Shown in pieces: positions 43,702-51,507 of a DNA stretch of 64,000 nt. The position numbers and the translations under genes were made by a program. Below the pieces are notes generated by a model. That model saw only the letters and a list, made by a program, of their open reading frames with translations, did no database searches and was not told where the DNA came from. This stretch comes from Lysinibacillus sp. 2017 (GTDB lineage Bacteria > Bacillota > Bacilli > Bacillales_A > Planococcaceae): assembly GCF_003073375.1 (NCBI RefSeq), contig NZ_CP029002.1, positions 2,962,001-3,026,000 of the forward strand. The letters are read 5' to 3'. Within the stretch, counting starts at the first letter, position 1, and each line of letters begins with the position of its first letter.

Positions 43702-44838
43702 TTAACTCCGCGCTTGGAGTAATACTACGCACATATCATCTGGCTGATCTTGTTGTAAGTCCTGCTTTACTAAAAAGTCGATTGGTGGTAGATCATTTGC
43801 CCACGTTTTACTCGCAATCGCACAAAGCTCTTTCTCTGCTGTAAACTCACATGGCCCCATCGCTTCTAATACACCATCTGTAAACAAGACAATTTGGATT
43901 GAAGAATCATAATGAATAATCTTTTTCTCAATTTTAATATCCTCAACAAACCCTATCGCATAACTCGTTTGTGTAATGGGCACGGTTTGATGCTCATCAA
44001 CAAGCGCATACCCCGTTGGATGGCCTGCATTAACATATTCTAATGTTTTTTGTTGCGTATCAATAATAAAGTAAACACCCGTAAAGTAATACAGTAAGTT
44101 TTCTTGTTCATTTTGTAGTAAGTTCATATAACGATTGAGTTCTGCCATGACTAACGCAGGGTCCGTTAGTTTCTTAATCGCCCCTCGCAAAACAGAGGAA
44201 ATATACATGCACACTAACGATGCCGATACACCATGCCCCATCATATCTAATAACATGACCGCATAACGATGCTCATCTAACTTATCCCAAAAGTATAAAT
44301 CTCCCGCTAAATTAGAAGACGGTAAATAGGAAGCCGAAATAGTAATATTCGGTTGCTGTACAATAGGACTTAATAAGCTTTGTTGTACGCGTGCTGCTAA
44401 ATTCATCTCAAGTTGTATCTTTTTCTCATGATTGGTATGCCAATCGAGTTCCGCTTTTAATCGCTGTGCAACCCGCAAACGAGCTAATAATTCTACTTTA
44501 TTAATAGGTTTTGTTATGTAATCAATGCCCCCGACATCTAAAGCTTCAGACAATTTTGCTTTATCTTCTAACGCCGTTACAAAAATAACTTGAATATCTC
44601 TTAATTGTGGATTTTGTTTTAAAATACGACACGCTTCAATCCCATCCATCTCTGGCATCATGACATCTAGTAAAATGACATCCACTTCATAGCATTTAGG
44701 CGCGTTAGACGGATCCAAATATTCAAATAGTGCTTTTGCAGATTGTAACGAGACAAAATCATCATAACCATCACTTTTCAAGATTTTTTCAATAACGAAG
44801 AGATTCACTCTGTTATCGTCTACTAGAAGAATGGTCAT
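43702..44838 (-). CDS. Receiver-PP2C (SpoIIE/RsbU-type) phosphatase, RsbY-like
   Basis: 378 residues. An N-terminal receiver domain (TILLVDDNRVN, Asp58 in ILLDVMMPEMDG, TKPIN) is joined by a helix to a SpoIIE/RsbU PP2C phosphatase with its metal-binding Asp residues in AGDLYFWD, LLDMMGHG, LFTDGVLEA and PDDMCVV. In B. cereus, RsbY has exactly this make-up, is phosphorylated by RsbK and dephosphorylates the anti-anti-sigma factor RsbV. Here it converges on the RsbK-like and RsbM-like genes. RsbV, RsbW and sigma B genes are not in the window. AAAGGTG precedes the ATG at 44838. Confidence 0.92.
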   Translation of the reverse strand: MTILLVDDNRVNLFVIEKILKSDGYDDFVSLQSAKALFEYLDPSNAPKCYEVDVILLDVMMPEMDGIEACRILKQNPQLRDIQVIFVTALEDKAKLSEALDVGGIDYITKPINKVELLARLRVAQRLKAELDWHTNHEKKIQLEMNLAARVQQSLLSPIVQQPNITISASYLPSSNLAGDLYFWDKLDEHRYAVMLLDMMGHGVSASLVCMYISSVLRGAIKKLTDPALVMAELNRYMNLLQNEQENLLYYFTGVYFIIDTQQKTLEYVNAGHPTGYALVDEHQTVPITQTSYAIGFVEDIKIEKKIIHYDSSIQIVLFTDGVLEAMGPCEFTAEKELCAIASKTWANDLPPIDFLVKQDLQQDQPDDMCVVLLQARS

Positions 44839-44964
44839 CCTATCACCTTTTCTCTCTCTGTTCATTTAATATAGCAACATATTCTAGTCGTACACTGTAA
44901 TTATACAGAAAATTGAAATACTATGCATCAAATAGAGAAGGCCGTCGAAATCTATTAAATATAA

Positions 44965-44998
44965 AAAGCTAAAACTCTATTCCTAAAGTTTTAGCTTT
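44965..44998 (-). terminator. Terminator downstream of the small membrane gene
   Basis: AAAGCTAAAACT and AGTTTTAGCTTT form a 12-base-pair stem with a T run on the minus strand. Confidence 0.8.
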
Positions 44999-45093
44999 CA
45001 CAATTAAATATATTGATAAAACAAGCCATCAAACGGAGCGTAGAGTTGCTATCAACCAAACTACTGAATGGTCGATTTATTTAAGGCACTCCG

Positions 45094-45258
45094 TTATTTG
45101 TCTTTTTGGGTATTGAAAAATATCAAACCATATAAACCCACAGTCACTATCACTAAAATAGTAAGAAAATTATGGATATAATATTTTCCATGTACCAAAA
45201 TCGTTAACATTAATAGTAAGCTAACTAAAGTAATAACGGACAAAATAAAATTCTCCAT
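45094..45258 (-). CDS. 54-residue small membrane protein
   Basis: A short gene with AAAGGA eight bases before its ATG. The product has two hydrophobic helices, residues 4-22 (FILSVITLVSLLLMLTILV) and about 31-48 (FLTILVIVTVGLYGLIFF), joined by HGKYYIHN and ending in NTQKDK. It starts 30 bases after the secreted-protein gene of the ABC operon on the same strand and precedes a good terminator, so it is likely the last gene of that operon. Function is unknown. Confidence 0.7.
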   Translation of the reverse strand: MENFILSVITLVSLLLMLTILVHGKYYIHNFLTILVIVTVGLYGLIFFNTQKDK

Positions 45259-45288
45259 TTTCAAATCCTTTTAGCTGATTGTTAGCTA

Positions 45289-46458
45289 TCATTCACTCTT
45301 TTCATAGATAGAATTTACGGAAATATGGTAATTTTGGGTATCTGCATTTTTTGGAATAAGCCCGCTATATACTAATTTCCCTTCTTCAATAGCTATAATT
45401 TGTAGTAAATAACCCTTTTCGACTTCGTTCATAGTATACAATTTACCATTCATTGCTTGAGCAAAATTTAAAGTTTTTTCTAATGTTTTGAATGGCATAG
45501 GTAAAGAAACTGGTTCAAGCCATTGTTGCTGCGCGATATTATATCGGTAAAGTACCATATCTGTATCTTCTATATTCGAAATGACAAAATAGCCATTGTC
45601 TACAATGCCACTTTGGATATTACCAACAATGCCTGTAGGTAAGTCAATTGGCATCAATTCATTTGTTTCGATATTTAATACGTTGTGCTGCTGAGAAATG
45701 TATTTGTGTTCCTCTACCTTAGTATCATACGTATTAATTGTATAAACGGCATACTTTTCTTGAGCTAAATTATAATAGTCATTATAAAATCCAATACTCT
45801 TCCTAGTAATTTCATCATCGCTCGTGCTATTTAAAATGGTATCACTTAGAAGTTGCTGTTTATTCAAATCAATCTGAACAAGATGCATTTCCTGAATCCC
45901 GTTATGTTGCACATTGGTTGTTATCAGCTTTAACTCATTATTAACAACAGCGACATTGTTAATTGAATTCCAGTCAAAATTCTTATTTAGCTCAAGTTGG
46001 ACAGGAAACTCATCAGACGTATTATCTTTTTTGTTCAAAACATCGATGATATAAGTAATTTTGTCATCTTTTCCTAAACTCAAAATTTGATCTGGCTCCT
46101 TAACATAAATGAGTTGTGCTTCATCTTCATAGAAATTATTTACATTATATGCTTTCCCGCGCATGAAACTTTTATGATTATCAACTAGCTTTTGGAATTT
46201 AAAAGGTACTTGCTGGTAAAATGAACGTTCTACTTTAGTAGTCTTATCCTTTGAGAAAAGAACTGTACTATAGTCATAGTTATTATAGTAATTTGCCTCG
46301 ATTACAAGCGGATCCAGGTATTTTTCATCGCCAGAAATTTTTTCAAAAGAAAAGTCAGACTCTAACTTTGTAGCGTTTGCCACTTGTATATAGTGGACGC
46401 TTATTGTAGCGACGATAACGAGCCCCATTACTAGTAATTGCCAATATTTTTTCATCAA
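45289..46458 (-). CDS. Secreted or membrane-tethered hypothetical protein of the ABC operon
   Basis: 389 residues, not recognised. One N-terminal hydrophobic segment (about 6-25) serves as signal or anchor. The remainder is soluble, rich in Asn, Asp, Tyr and beta-strand-like alternation with recurring segments such as YNIAQQQWLEPV and LVQIDLNKQQLL, which could be blades of a propeller; this is a guess. It follows the ABC permease gene by 11 bases, so it is probably an extracytoplasmic partner of that transporter. Confidence 0.7.
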   Translation of the reverse strand: MMKKYWQLLVMGLVIVATISVHYIQVANATKLESDFSFEKISGDEKYLDPLVIEANYYNNYDYSTVLFSKDKTTKVERSFYQQVPFKFQKLVDNHKSFMRGKAYNVNNFYEDEAQLIYVKEPDQILSLGKDDKITYIIDVLNKKDNTSDEFPVQLELNKNFDWNSINNVAVVNNELKLITTNVQHNGIQEMHLVQIDLNKQQLLSDTILNSTSDDEITRKSIGFYNDYYNLAQEKYAVYTINTYDTKVEEHKYISQQHNVLNIETNELMPIDLPTGIVGNIQSGIVDNGYFVISNIEDTDMVLYRYNIAQQQWLEPVSLPMPFKTLEKTLNFAQAMNGKLYTMNEVEKGYLLQIIAIEEGKLVYSGLIPKNADTQNYHISVNSIYEKSE

Positions 46459-46469
46459 TTTTCCCTCCT

Positions 46470-47294
46470 CTATACGTTAATTTTCCGTTTTAATAAGTGG
46501 TCGGCCATGAAAATGGCTGCGGCAAACGTTAAAAAACTGCATACAATTGTCATCATGATGATTTCCTTTTCGTAAAAATAATTAATATTGCTTTCAATAA
46601 TAAACGGAGTGATTATAACCGCAACTGAAACGGCGATATAGAACGCTGCAAGGAAAATGCCTTTTAAATGGTAGCTTCGTTCAAATAAAATGGCTGTGAA
46701 AACAACTGCTACAATTGTAATCCCTAGCCCGTAGATGAGTACAAATTGTAAAGGAGTTTTTGGATACAACCATGTTAAAATTTCATAAGAATAAATAGCT
46801 ATTACGTCATGATTGACTCGTAGTTGCTCGGGTACAATCCACTGAATAATTTGTTGCGCAACTTCAAGTAACACAACCTGCACACCAACTAAACAAAGGA
46901 CAAAGAGTAAAATGGCCGTCAGCTTTGCGAAGTATACATTACGTCGTTCAGTTGGTAGCATTAATAAACGGTAGATAAAGGATGACTTCCCAAACCAATC
47001 ACGGTACCAAATGAAAAATACGTAAATGACTAACACGGTTGCAGCAAATATTACCGAAATTTGGAAGAATCCTGTATTTAGAAAATTGTGTAATGAATAT
47101 CCACTGTATTGATGTATATATTCACTTTCTGTAAGCTTTTGTTGTCGCATCAATATTTTCATATTATCCAAAAAGGCGTTTGAAGAAATGATGACCCCTA
47201 TAATTTGCGTTATTACGACAGCAGAAATAAGAAAAACAAAAATTTTCAAAAAGCGCCTAACCTCAAAATTGACAAGTTTCAAATAATTATTCAC
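46470..47294 (-). CDS. ABC-2-type transporter permease
   Basis: 274 residues with about six hydrophobic segments, the usual ABC-2 permease size. The first segment (FLKIFVFLISAVVITQIIGV), the pair around 70-90 and the C-terminal hydrophobic run with the basic tail LLKRKINV are clear. It pairs with the ATPase encoded just before it, four bases overlapping. Substrate is unknown; YtrB-type systems are linked to cell-wall stress and antibiotic response. Confidence 0.85.
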   Translation of the reverse strand: MNNYLKLVNFEVRRFLKIFVFLISAVVITQIIGVIISSNAFLDNMKILMRQQKLTESEYIHQYSGYSLHNFLNTGFFQISVIFAATVLVIYVFFIWYRDWFGKSSFIYRLLMLPTERRNVYFAKLTAILLFVLCLVGVQVVLLEVAQQIIQWIVPEQLRVNHDVIAIYSYEILTWLYPKTPLQFVLIYGLGITIVAVVFTAILFERSYHLKGIFLAAFYIAVSVAVIITPFIIESNINYFYEKEIIMMTIVCSFLTFAAAIFMADHLLKRKINV

Positions 47295-47980
47295 CCTATA
47301 TACACCTCCCTCATGACATCAACGACTGATTTTCCTTCCACTTCACGTACATGTTCCACATCCATTTCCTGTAAAACCGTACCATTTCCAATAAGAACAG
47401 CCTTATCGATTAAATGCTCAATATCGTTGATTTCGTGTGTTGTAATAATCACGCCACGATTTTCGATTAAATGACTTGTAAAGACTTCAGCAATTTGCTC
47501 ACGTGAGAACATGTCGATGCCAGAAAATGGTTCATCCATCAGAATGTAGTCCACATCAAGTGCTAAACCAAGCAGTAGGTTGACCTTTGCTGCATTTCCT
47601 TTTGACAGGCTCGAAATTTTTTCATTCGGCGCAAGCTTAAAAAATTTAAGAAGCTCAGTTGCACGTTGTTCATTCCACGTTTTATAAAAGTCATCCATAA
47701 ATTCAAATGCTTCAGCGATCGTATAGCTTGGTAACATCGTTAAACGATCTGGAATGTACGTAATTTTATCGTAAGCATCTTTGTTTATTTTTTGGCCGTC
47801 TATTAAAATCTCACCACTATCAATCGGCGTCAGTGCCATAATCGACTTCATAATGGTCGTTTTCCCTGCACCATTAATCCCGATTAAACACGTAATTTGC
47901 CCTTTTTCAGCGGTGAAGCTCATATCTTTTAACACTTGTTTTCTTTTGTATTTTTTAAAGACATTTTTCACTTCAATCAC
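47291..47980 (-). CDS. ABC transporter ATPase, YtrB type
   Basis: About 230 residues. Walker A is GINGAGKTT, the signature LSKGNAAKVNLLLGLALD (a degenerate form usual in YtrB/BcrA-like ATPases) and Walker B ILMDEPFSGID. I favour the GTG at 47980 (IEVKNVFKKYKR start) because AGGAGG lies nine bases before it; ATG codons at 47998 and 47989 are alternatives, the second abutting that site. It overlaps the end of the regulator gene slightly. It should power the permease encoded next. Confidence 0.9.
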   Translation of the reverse strand: MIEVKNVFKKYKRKQVLKDMSFTAEKGQITCLIGINGAGKTTIMKSIMALTPIDSGEILIDGQKINKDAYDKITYIPDRLTMLPSYTIAEAFEFMDDFYKTWNEQRATELLKFFKLAPNEKISSLSKGNAAKVNLLLGLALDVDYILMDEPFSGIDMFSREQIAEVFTSHLIENRGVIITTHEINDIEHLIDKAVLIGNGTVLQEMDVEHVREVEGKSVVDVMREVYIG

Positions 47981-48350
47981 GTCGCTCATCCTCCTCATAC
48001 TTTTTTTGCACGAGCTCGATTACTTCTGGTAATGGCGCATTAATTGATTTGATCGAGCTTATAAAAACTTGCACTGCTTCACTAATTAATTCTTCGCGTA
48101 CACTTTTTAAGACCGCTTCATCTTTCGTAATACAACTCGGCATATTTCCCTCTGTATAAATCAATTGCTGCTCCTCCATTTCCTTATAAGCACGTTGTAC
48201 CGTATTCGGGTTGATTTTGAGCTGATTTGCCAGCTCTCGTCTTGATGGGATTACATGTCCCGGCGCAAAAAAACCTTTCGCAATTTGTTCCTTAAAATGA
48301 CGAATGACCTGCACATAGACAGGATCACGGTTATTAAATTTTACATCCAC
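47973..48350 (-). CDS. GntR-family regulator, YtrA type
   Basis: 125 residues. The N-terminal winged helix-turn-helix (about 10-75: VIRHFKEQIAKGFFAPGHVIPSR and LKINPNTVQRAYKEMEEQ) is typical of GntR. The short helical C-terminus without a ligand domain marks the YtrA subfamily, which controls adjacent ABC operons. GTG start. Four operator-like repeats and a good promoter lie just upstream, so the protein most likely represses its own operon. The inducer is unknown. Confidence 0.92.
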   Translation of the reverse strand: MDVKFNNRDPVYVQVIRHFKEQIAKGFFAPGHVIPSRRELANQLKINPNTVQRAYKEMEEQQLIYTEGNMPSCITKDEAVLKSVREELISEAVQVFISSIKSINAPLPEVIELVQKKYEEDERRD

Positions 48351-48369
48351 TCTTTTTCAACTCCTTTCC

Positions 48370-48389
48370 TGTATTAATGAGTTAGTACA
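48370..48389. promoter_or_regulatory. GntR operator-like repeat 1
   Basis: TGTATTAATGAGTTAGTACA, a quasi-palindrome in the leader, 20 bases before the regulator start. It is the most diverged of four related 20-mers and the closest to the gene. Confidence 0.6.
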
Positions 48390-48410
48390 CAATATGCAAA
48401 AAATAATTCG

Positions 48411-48430
48411 CGTATTAATCACTTAATACA
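48411..48430. promoter_or_regulatory. GntR operator-like repeat 2
   Basis: CGTATTAATCACTTAATACA, the same quasi-palindrome 41 bases from repeat 1, within the leader downstream of the promoter. Confidence 0.65.
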
Positions 48431-48445
48431 CTATGCATAAAAAAA

Positions 48446-48465
48446 TGTATTAAGCACTTCATACA
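48446..48465. promoter_or_regulatory. GntR operator-like repeat 3
   Basis: TGTATTAAGCACTTCATACA, 35 bases from repeat 2, just downstream of the -10 box. Confidence 0.65.
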
Positions 48466-48473
48466 CCGTTTAG

Positions 48474-48493
48474 TGTATTATGCACTTAATACA
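48474..48493. promoter_or_regulatory. GntR operator-like repeat 4 over the -10 box
   Basis: TGTATTATGCACTTAATACA. It covers the -10 box of the promoter at 48477-48506, so a bound regulator would exclude RNA polymerase. Confidence 0.7.
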
Positions 48494-48506
48494 TTTTGGT
48501 TGTCAA
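48477..48506 (-). promoter_or_regulatory. Promoter of the GntR/ABC operon
   Basis: On the minus strand TTGACA, an 18-base spacer and CATAAT, about 130 bases before the regulator start. The long leader carries operator-like repeats. Confidence 0.7.
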
Positions 48507-48673
48507 CAAATTTTTGGAAATTATATTCATTTCACTTCCAGTTTGGGTCATATAAAATTTATACCCTGGATAAACGTCTATTAGAAAAATCATCTACGAT
48601 AAAAATATGGTGTAATTCATCAGATTATGTTGTGCAATATTAGGCATGTAAATAGTTCTTCTAGGTTCCCTTA

Positions 48674-48682
48674 CATAAGTTA
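48674..48682 (+). promoter_or_regulatory. Sigma-K-like -10 element of cotD
   Basis: CATAAGTTA matches the sigma-K -10 consensus CATAnnnTA, about 40 bases before the coat gene. No clear -35 AC element was seen at the right distance, so confidence is low. Confidence 0.35.
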
Positions 48683-48718
48683 GAATAGAAACACTACTAC
48701 TAAGAACGGAGGACGCAA

Positions 48719-49078
48719 ATGGTTAATAGAAATTGGTTTAACTCATTTGATGGGAACCGCGGTCAAAATCCTATGAACTTTGCCCAGGAACTCCCAATGC
48801 AAACAGCCCCTACTCAATTCGGGCAGCCCCAAGTATCACCAACGCAACAATTTGTTCAAAGAAATGTTACAAACACAGTCGTACCACACTACCATCCATC
48901 GCATTTAACTACAGTTAATCAACAGCATATTAATAATCAGCATTATTTTCCACATACTCAGTCCGTAGTAAATGAATGCTACGAAACGAATACAATGTGT
49001 GAAACACCCTTTAGACCAAACGTAAGTGGAAGCAGACATGGATCTGGTTGTGGCTGTTCAAAACGCAGAGGCTGGTAA
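48719..49078 (+). CDS. cotD: Spore coat protein D family protein
   Basis: 119 residues. The central part is the CotD signature, VVPHYHPSHLTTVNQQHINN then HYFPHTQSVVNECYE, rich in His, Tyr, Gln and Asn. The N-terminal 45 residues are low complexity with Phe, Pro and Gln, and the end GSGCGCSKRRGW carries Cys residues that could cross-link in the coat. CotD is an inner-coat protein made late in the mother cell. GGAGG precedes the ATG. Confidence 0.92.
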   Translation: MVNRNWFNSFDGNRGQNPMNFAQELPMQTAPTQFGQPQVSPTQQFVQRNVTNTVVPHYHPSHLTTVNQQHINNQHYFPHTQSVVNECYETNTMCETPFRPNVSGSRHGSGCGCSKRRGW

Positions 49079-49130
49079 TACTTCGCTCGCAATGCACAAA
49101 TGATTCATCTTGAGCAATTTGAATACAAAT

Positions 49131-49162
49131 AAACGCAAAAGCTGATTTTAGCTTTTGCGTTT
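49131..49162. terminator. Bidirectional terminator after cotD
   Basis: AAACGCAAAAGCT and AGCTTTTGCGTTT are perfect arms. It lies between convergent genes and shares its core with the terminator after cotJC. Confidence 0.8.
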
Positions 49163-49177
49163 CCATTTGTATCGCTA

Positions 49178-49825
49178 TTACTTAGCGTATTTGTTAATGA
49201 GGTTCTTTTGAATGGCTAATAGTTGTTTTCGTTCTACACTTTGAGAATTTGTCAGCTGTGCGATTCCTTGTAATAACGCGGAACTAATATCACGTAATTC
49301 TTTTAATTGATTATTTACAGTATCATTATTTAGCTTATTCATTTTTTCAAGCTCTGAATTTAAGTTTTTACTATTCGTCAATAAATCCGTTGCGTTATTT
49401 AATTGCTTTTGAGCATGTTCATTTGATGTTGAAGCTTGTTGCACTAACAATGACGTTTCCTGATTTACCATTGTAGAAACTTTATCAAATTCTTCTCTAA
49501 TTTTTTCAACAACGCTTTCATGTGTTGTCACCGATTGCTCATAATGTGATTCTGTTACATTTTTCAAATCATTCATATAATCTTCAATATTACGCGTATG
49601 ATTTACCAGGTCTTGCTGGTTTTGTGTAATAGCATCTTGTAAAGCAGATAACTCATTTGGCATCATATTTTGGATAGAAATTAGTTCTTCAGTAAATTGA
49701 ACGATTGCTTGAATTTCTTTAATCGCTAAAATCGAAACACTCTCGATAACTTTATTGCCTTCATCTACTTTTTCCTCTAGCGCCATCATTTGCTTCGCTG
49801 AATTTTCCTGCCCCGAAGTAAGCAA
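49178..49825 (-). CDS. Coiled-coil protein with uncertain start
   Basis: At least 215 residues, almost entirely helical and Gln/Asn/Glu/Leu-rich (ISIQNMMPNELSALQDAITQ, AQKQLNNATDLLTNSKNLN), like the cytoplasmic rods of methyl-accepting or MotA-tail proteins, but without their signatures. The first standard start codon is the TTG at 49825, which has no good ribosome site. The frame stays open upstream for 18 more codons, with coding-like sequence (ILFAGIGGSLGNLQTL) and AAAGG just before an ATT at 49870. Either a rare ATT start is used or the 5' end has been lost. Function unknown. Confidence 0.55.
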   Translation of the reverse strand: MLTSGQENSAKQMMALEEKVDEGNKVIESVSILAIKEIQAIVQFTEELISIQNMMPNELSALQDAITQNQQDLVNHTRNIEDYMNDLKNVTESHYEQSVTTHESVVEKIREEFDKVSTMVNQETSLLVQQASTSNEHAQKQLNNATDLLTNSKNLNSELEKMNKLNNDTVNNQLKELRDISSALLQGIAQLTNSQSVERKQLLAIQKNLINKYAK

Positions 49826-49870
49826 TGTTTGAAGATTGCCAAGTGAACCCCCAATCCCTGCAAATAGAAT

Positions 49871-50160
49871 TTCTAAGCCTTTACTTTACTAAGGTAAATT
49901 ATACAAATTAACATAGACAAAATATGTCCATCCAAATATAATCTTTCTTATAAAATAATGTAATATCCTTAATCATTAATAACCATACAATTCCAAATGA
50001 TACCACAACTTTAATACTATAGAACGTTATCGACAATAATGCATAAAAAACATGCAAAACCTATATTTATGGTTCCATTTTAATACCTGCACTAGGTGTA
50101 AAAACAATTCCGACTTTTCACTAGAATTCATCTAATTTCAACTTTCACAACTTAAAGCTA
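49871..50160. other. AT-rich intergenic region
   Basis: About 290 bases of AT-rich sequence upstream of the coiled-coil gene. A TATAAT-like box on the minus strand near 49898-49903 may be its -10 element. I see no gene and no other clear signal up to the terminator at 50163. Confidence 0.4.
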
Positions 50161-50162
50161 AA

Positions 50163-50204
50163 AAAAGTCGTGTACCTCGTCTTTCAACGAGATGCACGAC
50201 TTTT
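50163..50204 (-). terminator. Terminator of the 100-residue hypothetical gene
   Basis: AAAAGTCGTGTACCTCGT and ACGAGATGCACGACTTTT pair with one mismatch and one G-U, with a T run on the minus strand. It closely resembles 61267-61308. Confidence 0.85.
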
Positions 50205-50285
50205 CTACTTTGCATGAATGTTTATTTACAAAAAATGAGGCTTCCCAGCATTAGAATGGTGAGAGAACCTCTATTACTTTTTATT

Positions 50286-50588
50286 TTATCCTTCAACATA
50301 ATTCGCTTCTAAACCGCGAGCAATTTCCATTGTTTTATCTAAAATAGCTGGATGTGAAATGGCAACATAGATTTCACCCTCGAAAAAACGAAATGGAATT
50401 TGTACATTTTCCACTTGCCACATGAAAAAGTGACCTTTAATCTTCATATGCACACCGTCCTTGCTCGAACCAAATGAATCATTGTACTCGAAATCTGATT
50501 TTGCTTTAAAGAAGTTTTGGCATTCCTCTAAGCTTAACGTTGGATTTCCCTCTTTATCAAGACGTGTAATTTTATAGCGTGTATTCAT
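50286..50588 (-). CDS. Hypothetical protein
   Basis: 100 residues, not recognised. Mixed alpha/beta: a Lys/Asp-rich start (NTRYKITRLDKEGNPTLSLE), a central beta-rich part (GVHMKIKGHFFMWQVENVQI) and a final helix (AILDKTMEIARGLEANYVEG). No signal or membrane segment. AAGGAG precedes the ATG at 50588. It is monocistronic, with a terminator, and convergent with nothing; the nos-like cluster starts divergently 265 bases away. Confidence 0.6.
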   Translation of the reverse strand: MNTRYKITRLDKEGNPTLSLEECQNFFKAKSDFEYNDSFGSSKDGVHMKIKGHFFMWQVENVQIPFRFFEGEIYVAISHPAILDKTMEIARGLEANYVEG

Positions 50589-50707
50589 CAAAAAACTCCT
50601 TCAAAATTCGAATATCGCTTTATTATAATTGGTTGGAGGTGTTTAGGCAAAAGATGTAGAATCGAATTTATTCCCTTATACCCAACGACTATTTGAATAA
50701 ATGAAAA

Positions 50708-50728
50708 AGAATTGGATAAACCAATTCT
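50708..50728. other. Isolated hairpin upstream of the nos-like cluster
   Basis: AGAATTGG and CCAATTCT are perfect 8-base arms around ATAAA with no T run, about 125 bases before nosL. It could be an operator, but no matching regulator is nearby. Confidence 0.3.
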
Positions 50729-50853
50729 ATAAGCTAATGATTGACCTTATTAAATTAAATTCCAACGTCAATAAATTATCATACTTACTTCATATTTATT
50801 TCACATTCAAGAAGTAATATACTCATAAACTCATCAAATATGGAGGATTACTT

Positions 50854-51504
50854 ATGAAAAAAGTATTATTTGCAGTACCTCTCGCTTTAGCTTTATATGC
50901 CTGTGGTAATGAAAAAGTTACCGAAACAGATAAGCAAGAAGCTGAACAACATGTAGCCGACCAACAAGAGAAAGCTTCAAAAACTGCAGAAAAAGTCTGG
51001 GTAGTAGATGCGCGGCTGCAAGAACCAACTGAGGAAACCGAATGCTCTATGTGTAATATGAAAGTGTATACAAAAGATCATGAACTTGGAGTATTTGCTG
51101 CACAAGCTGTTAAAGCAGATGGATCCGTTGTATTTTACGACGACATCGGTTGTTTATTGAATGATGAGTATGTCCATAATATTCAAAACGAGAAATTTGT
51201 TCGCGATTATAACACATTAAATTGGTTCAATGTAGAAGATGCCATTGTTGTAAAAACGGATTTAAAATCGCCTATGAACTGGGGTTATATTTTCTTTAAA
51301 TATCAGGATGGTGCGGATGCATACATTGCTGAACATAAAGTGGCTACCATTACCCCATTAGACCAAGTTCGAAAAGAAGGCATCGAACGCCATAAGAAAA
51401 AGCATGAAAAAAGTCATAACCACTCAAGCGAAGAAAATCATTCTGAATCCGATATGGACATGAATATGGGAGAAGACAACTCATCAGAGGATAGTCATGA
51501 ATAA
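50854..51504 (+). CDS. nosL: NosL-family copper lipoprotein 1
   Basis: 216 residues. The lipobox is LYACGNE (Cys17). The NosL core has ECSMCNMKVY (Cys64, Cys67, Met69), FYDDIGCLL and PMNWGYIFFK. NosL binds Cu(I) and hands it to the nitrous oxide reductase maturation machinery. A feature of this copy is a C-terminal tail of about 50 residues very rich in His, Met, Asp and Glu (HKKKHEKSHNH, MDMNMGED), likely extra metal-binding capacity. It begins a tightly packed six-gene cluster. GGAGG precedes the ATG. No nosZ lies next to it. Confidence 0.9.
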   Translation: MKKVLFAVPLALALYACGNEKVTETDKQEAEQHVADQQEKASKTAEKVWVVDARLQEPTEETECSMCNMKVYTKDHELGVFAAQAVKADGSVVFYDDIGCLLNDEYVHNIQNEKFVRDYNTLNWFNVEDAIVVKTDLKSPMNWGYIFFKYQDGADAYIAEHKVATITPLDQVRKEGIERHKKKHEKSHNHSSEENHSESDMDMNMGEDNSSEDSHE

Positions 51505-51507
51505 GAT

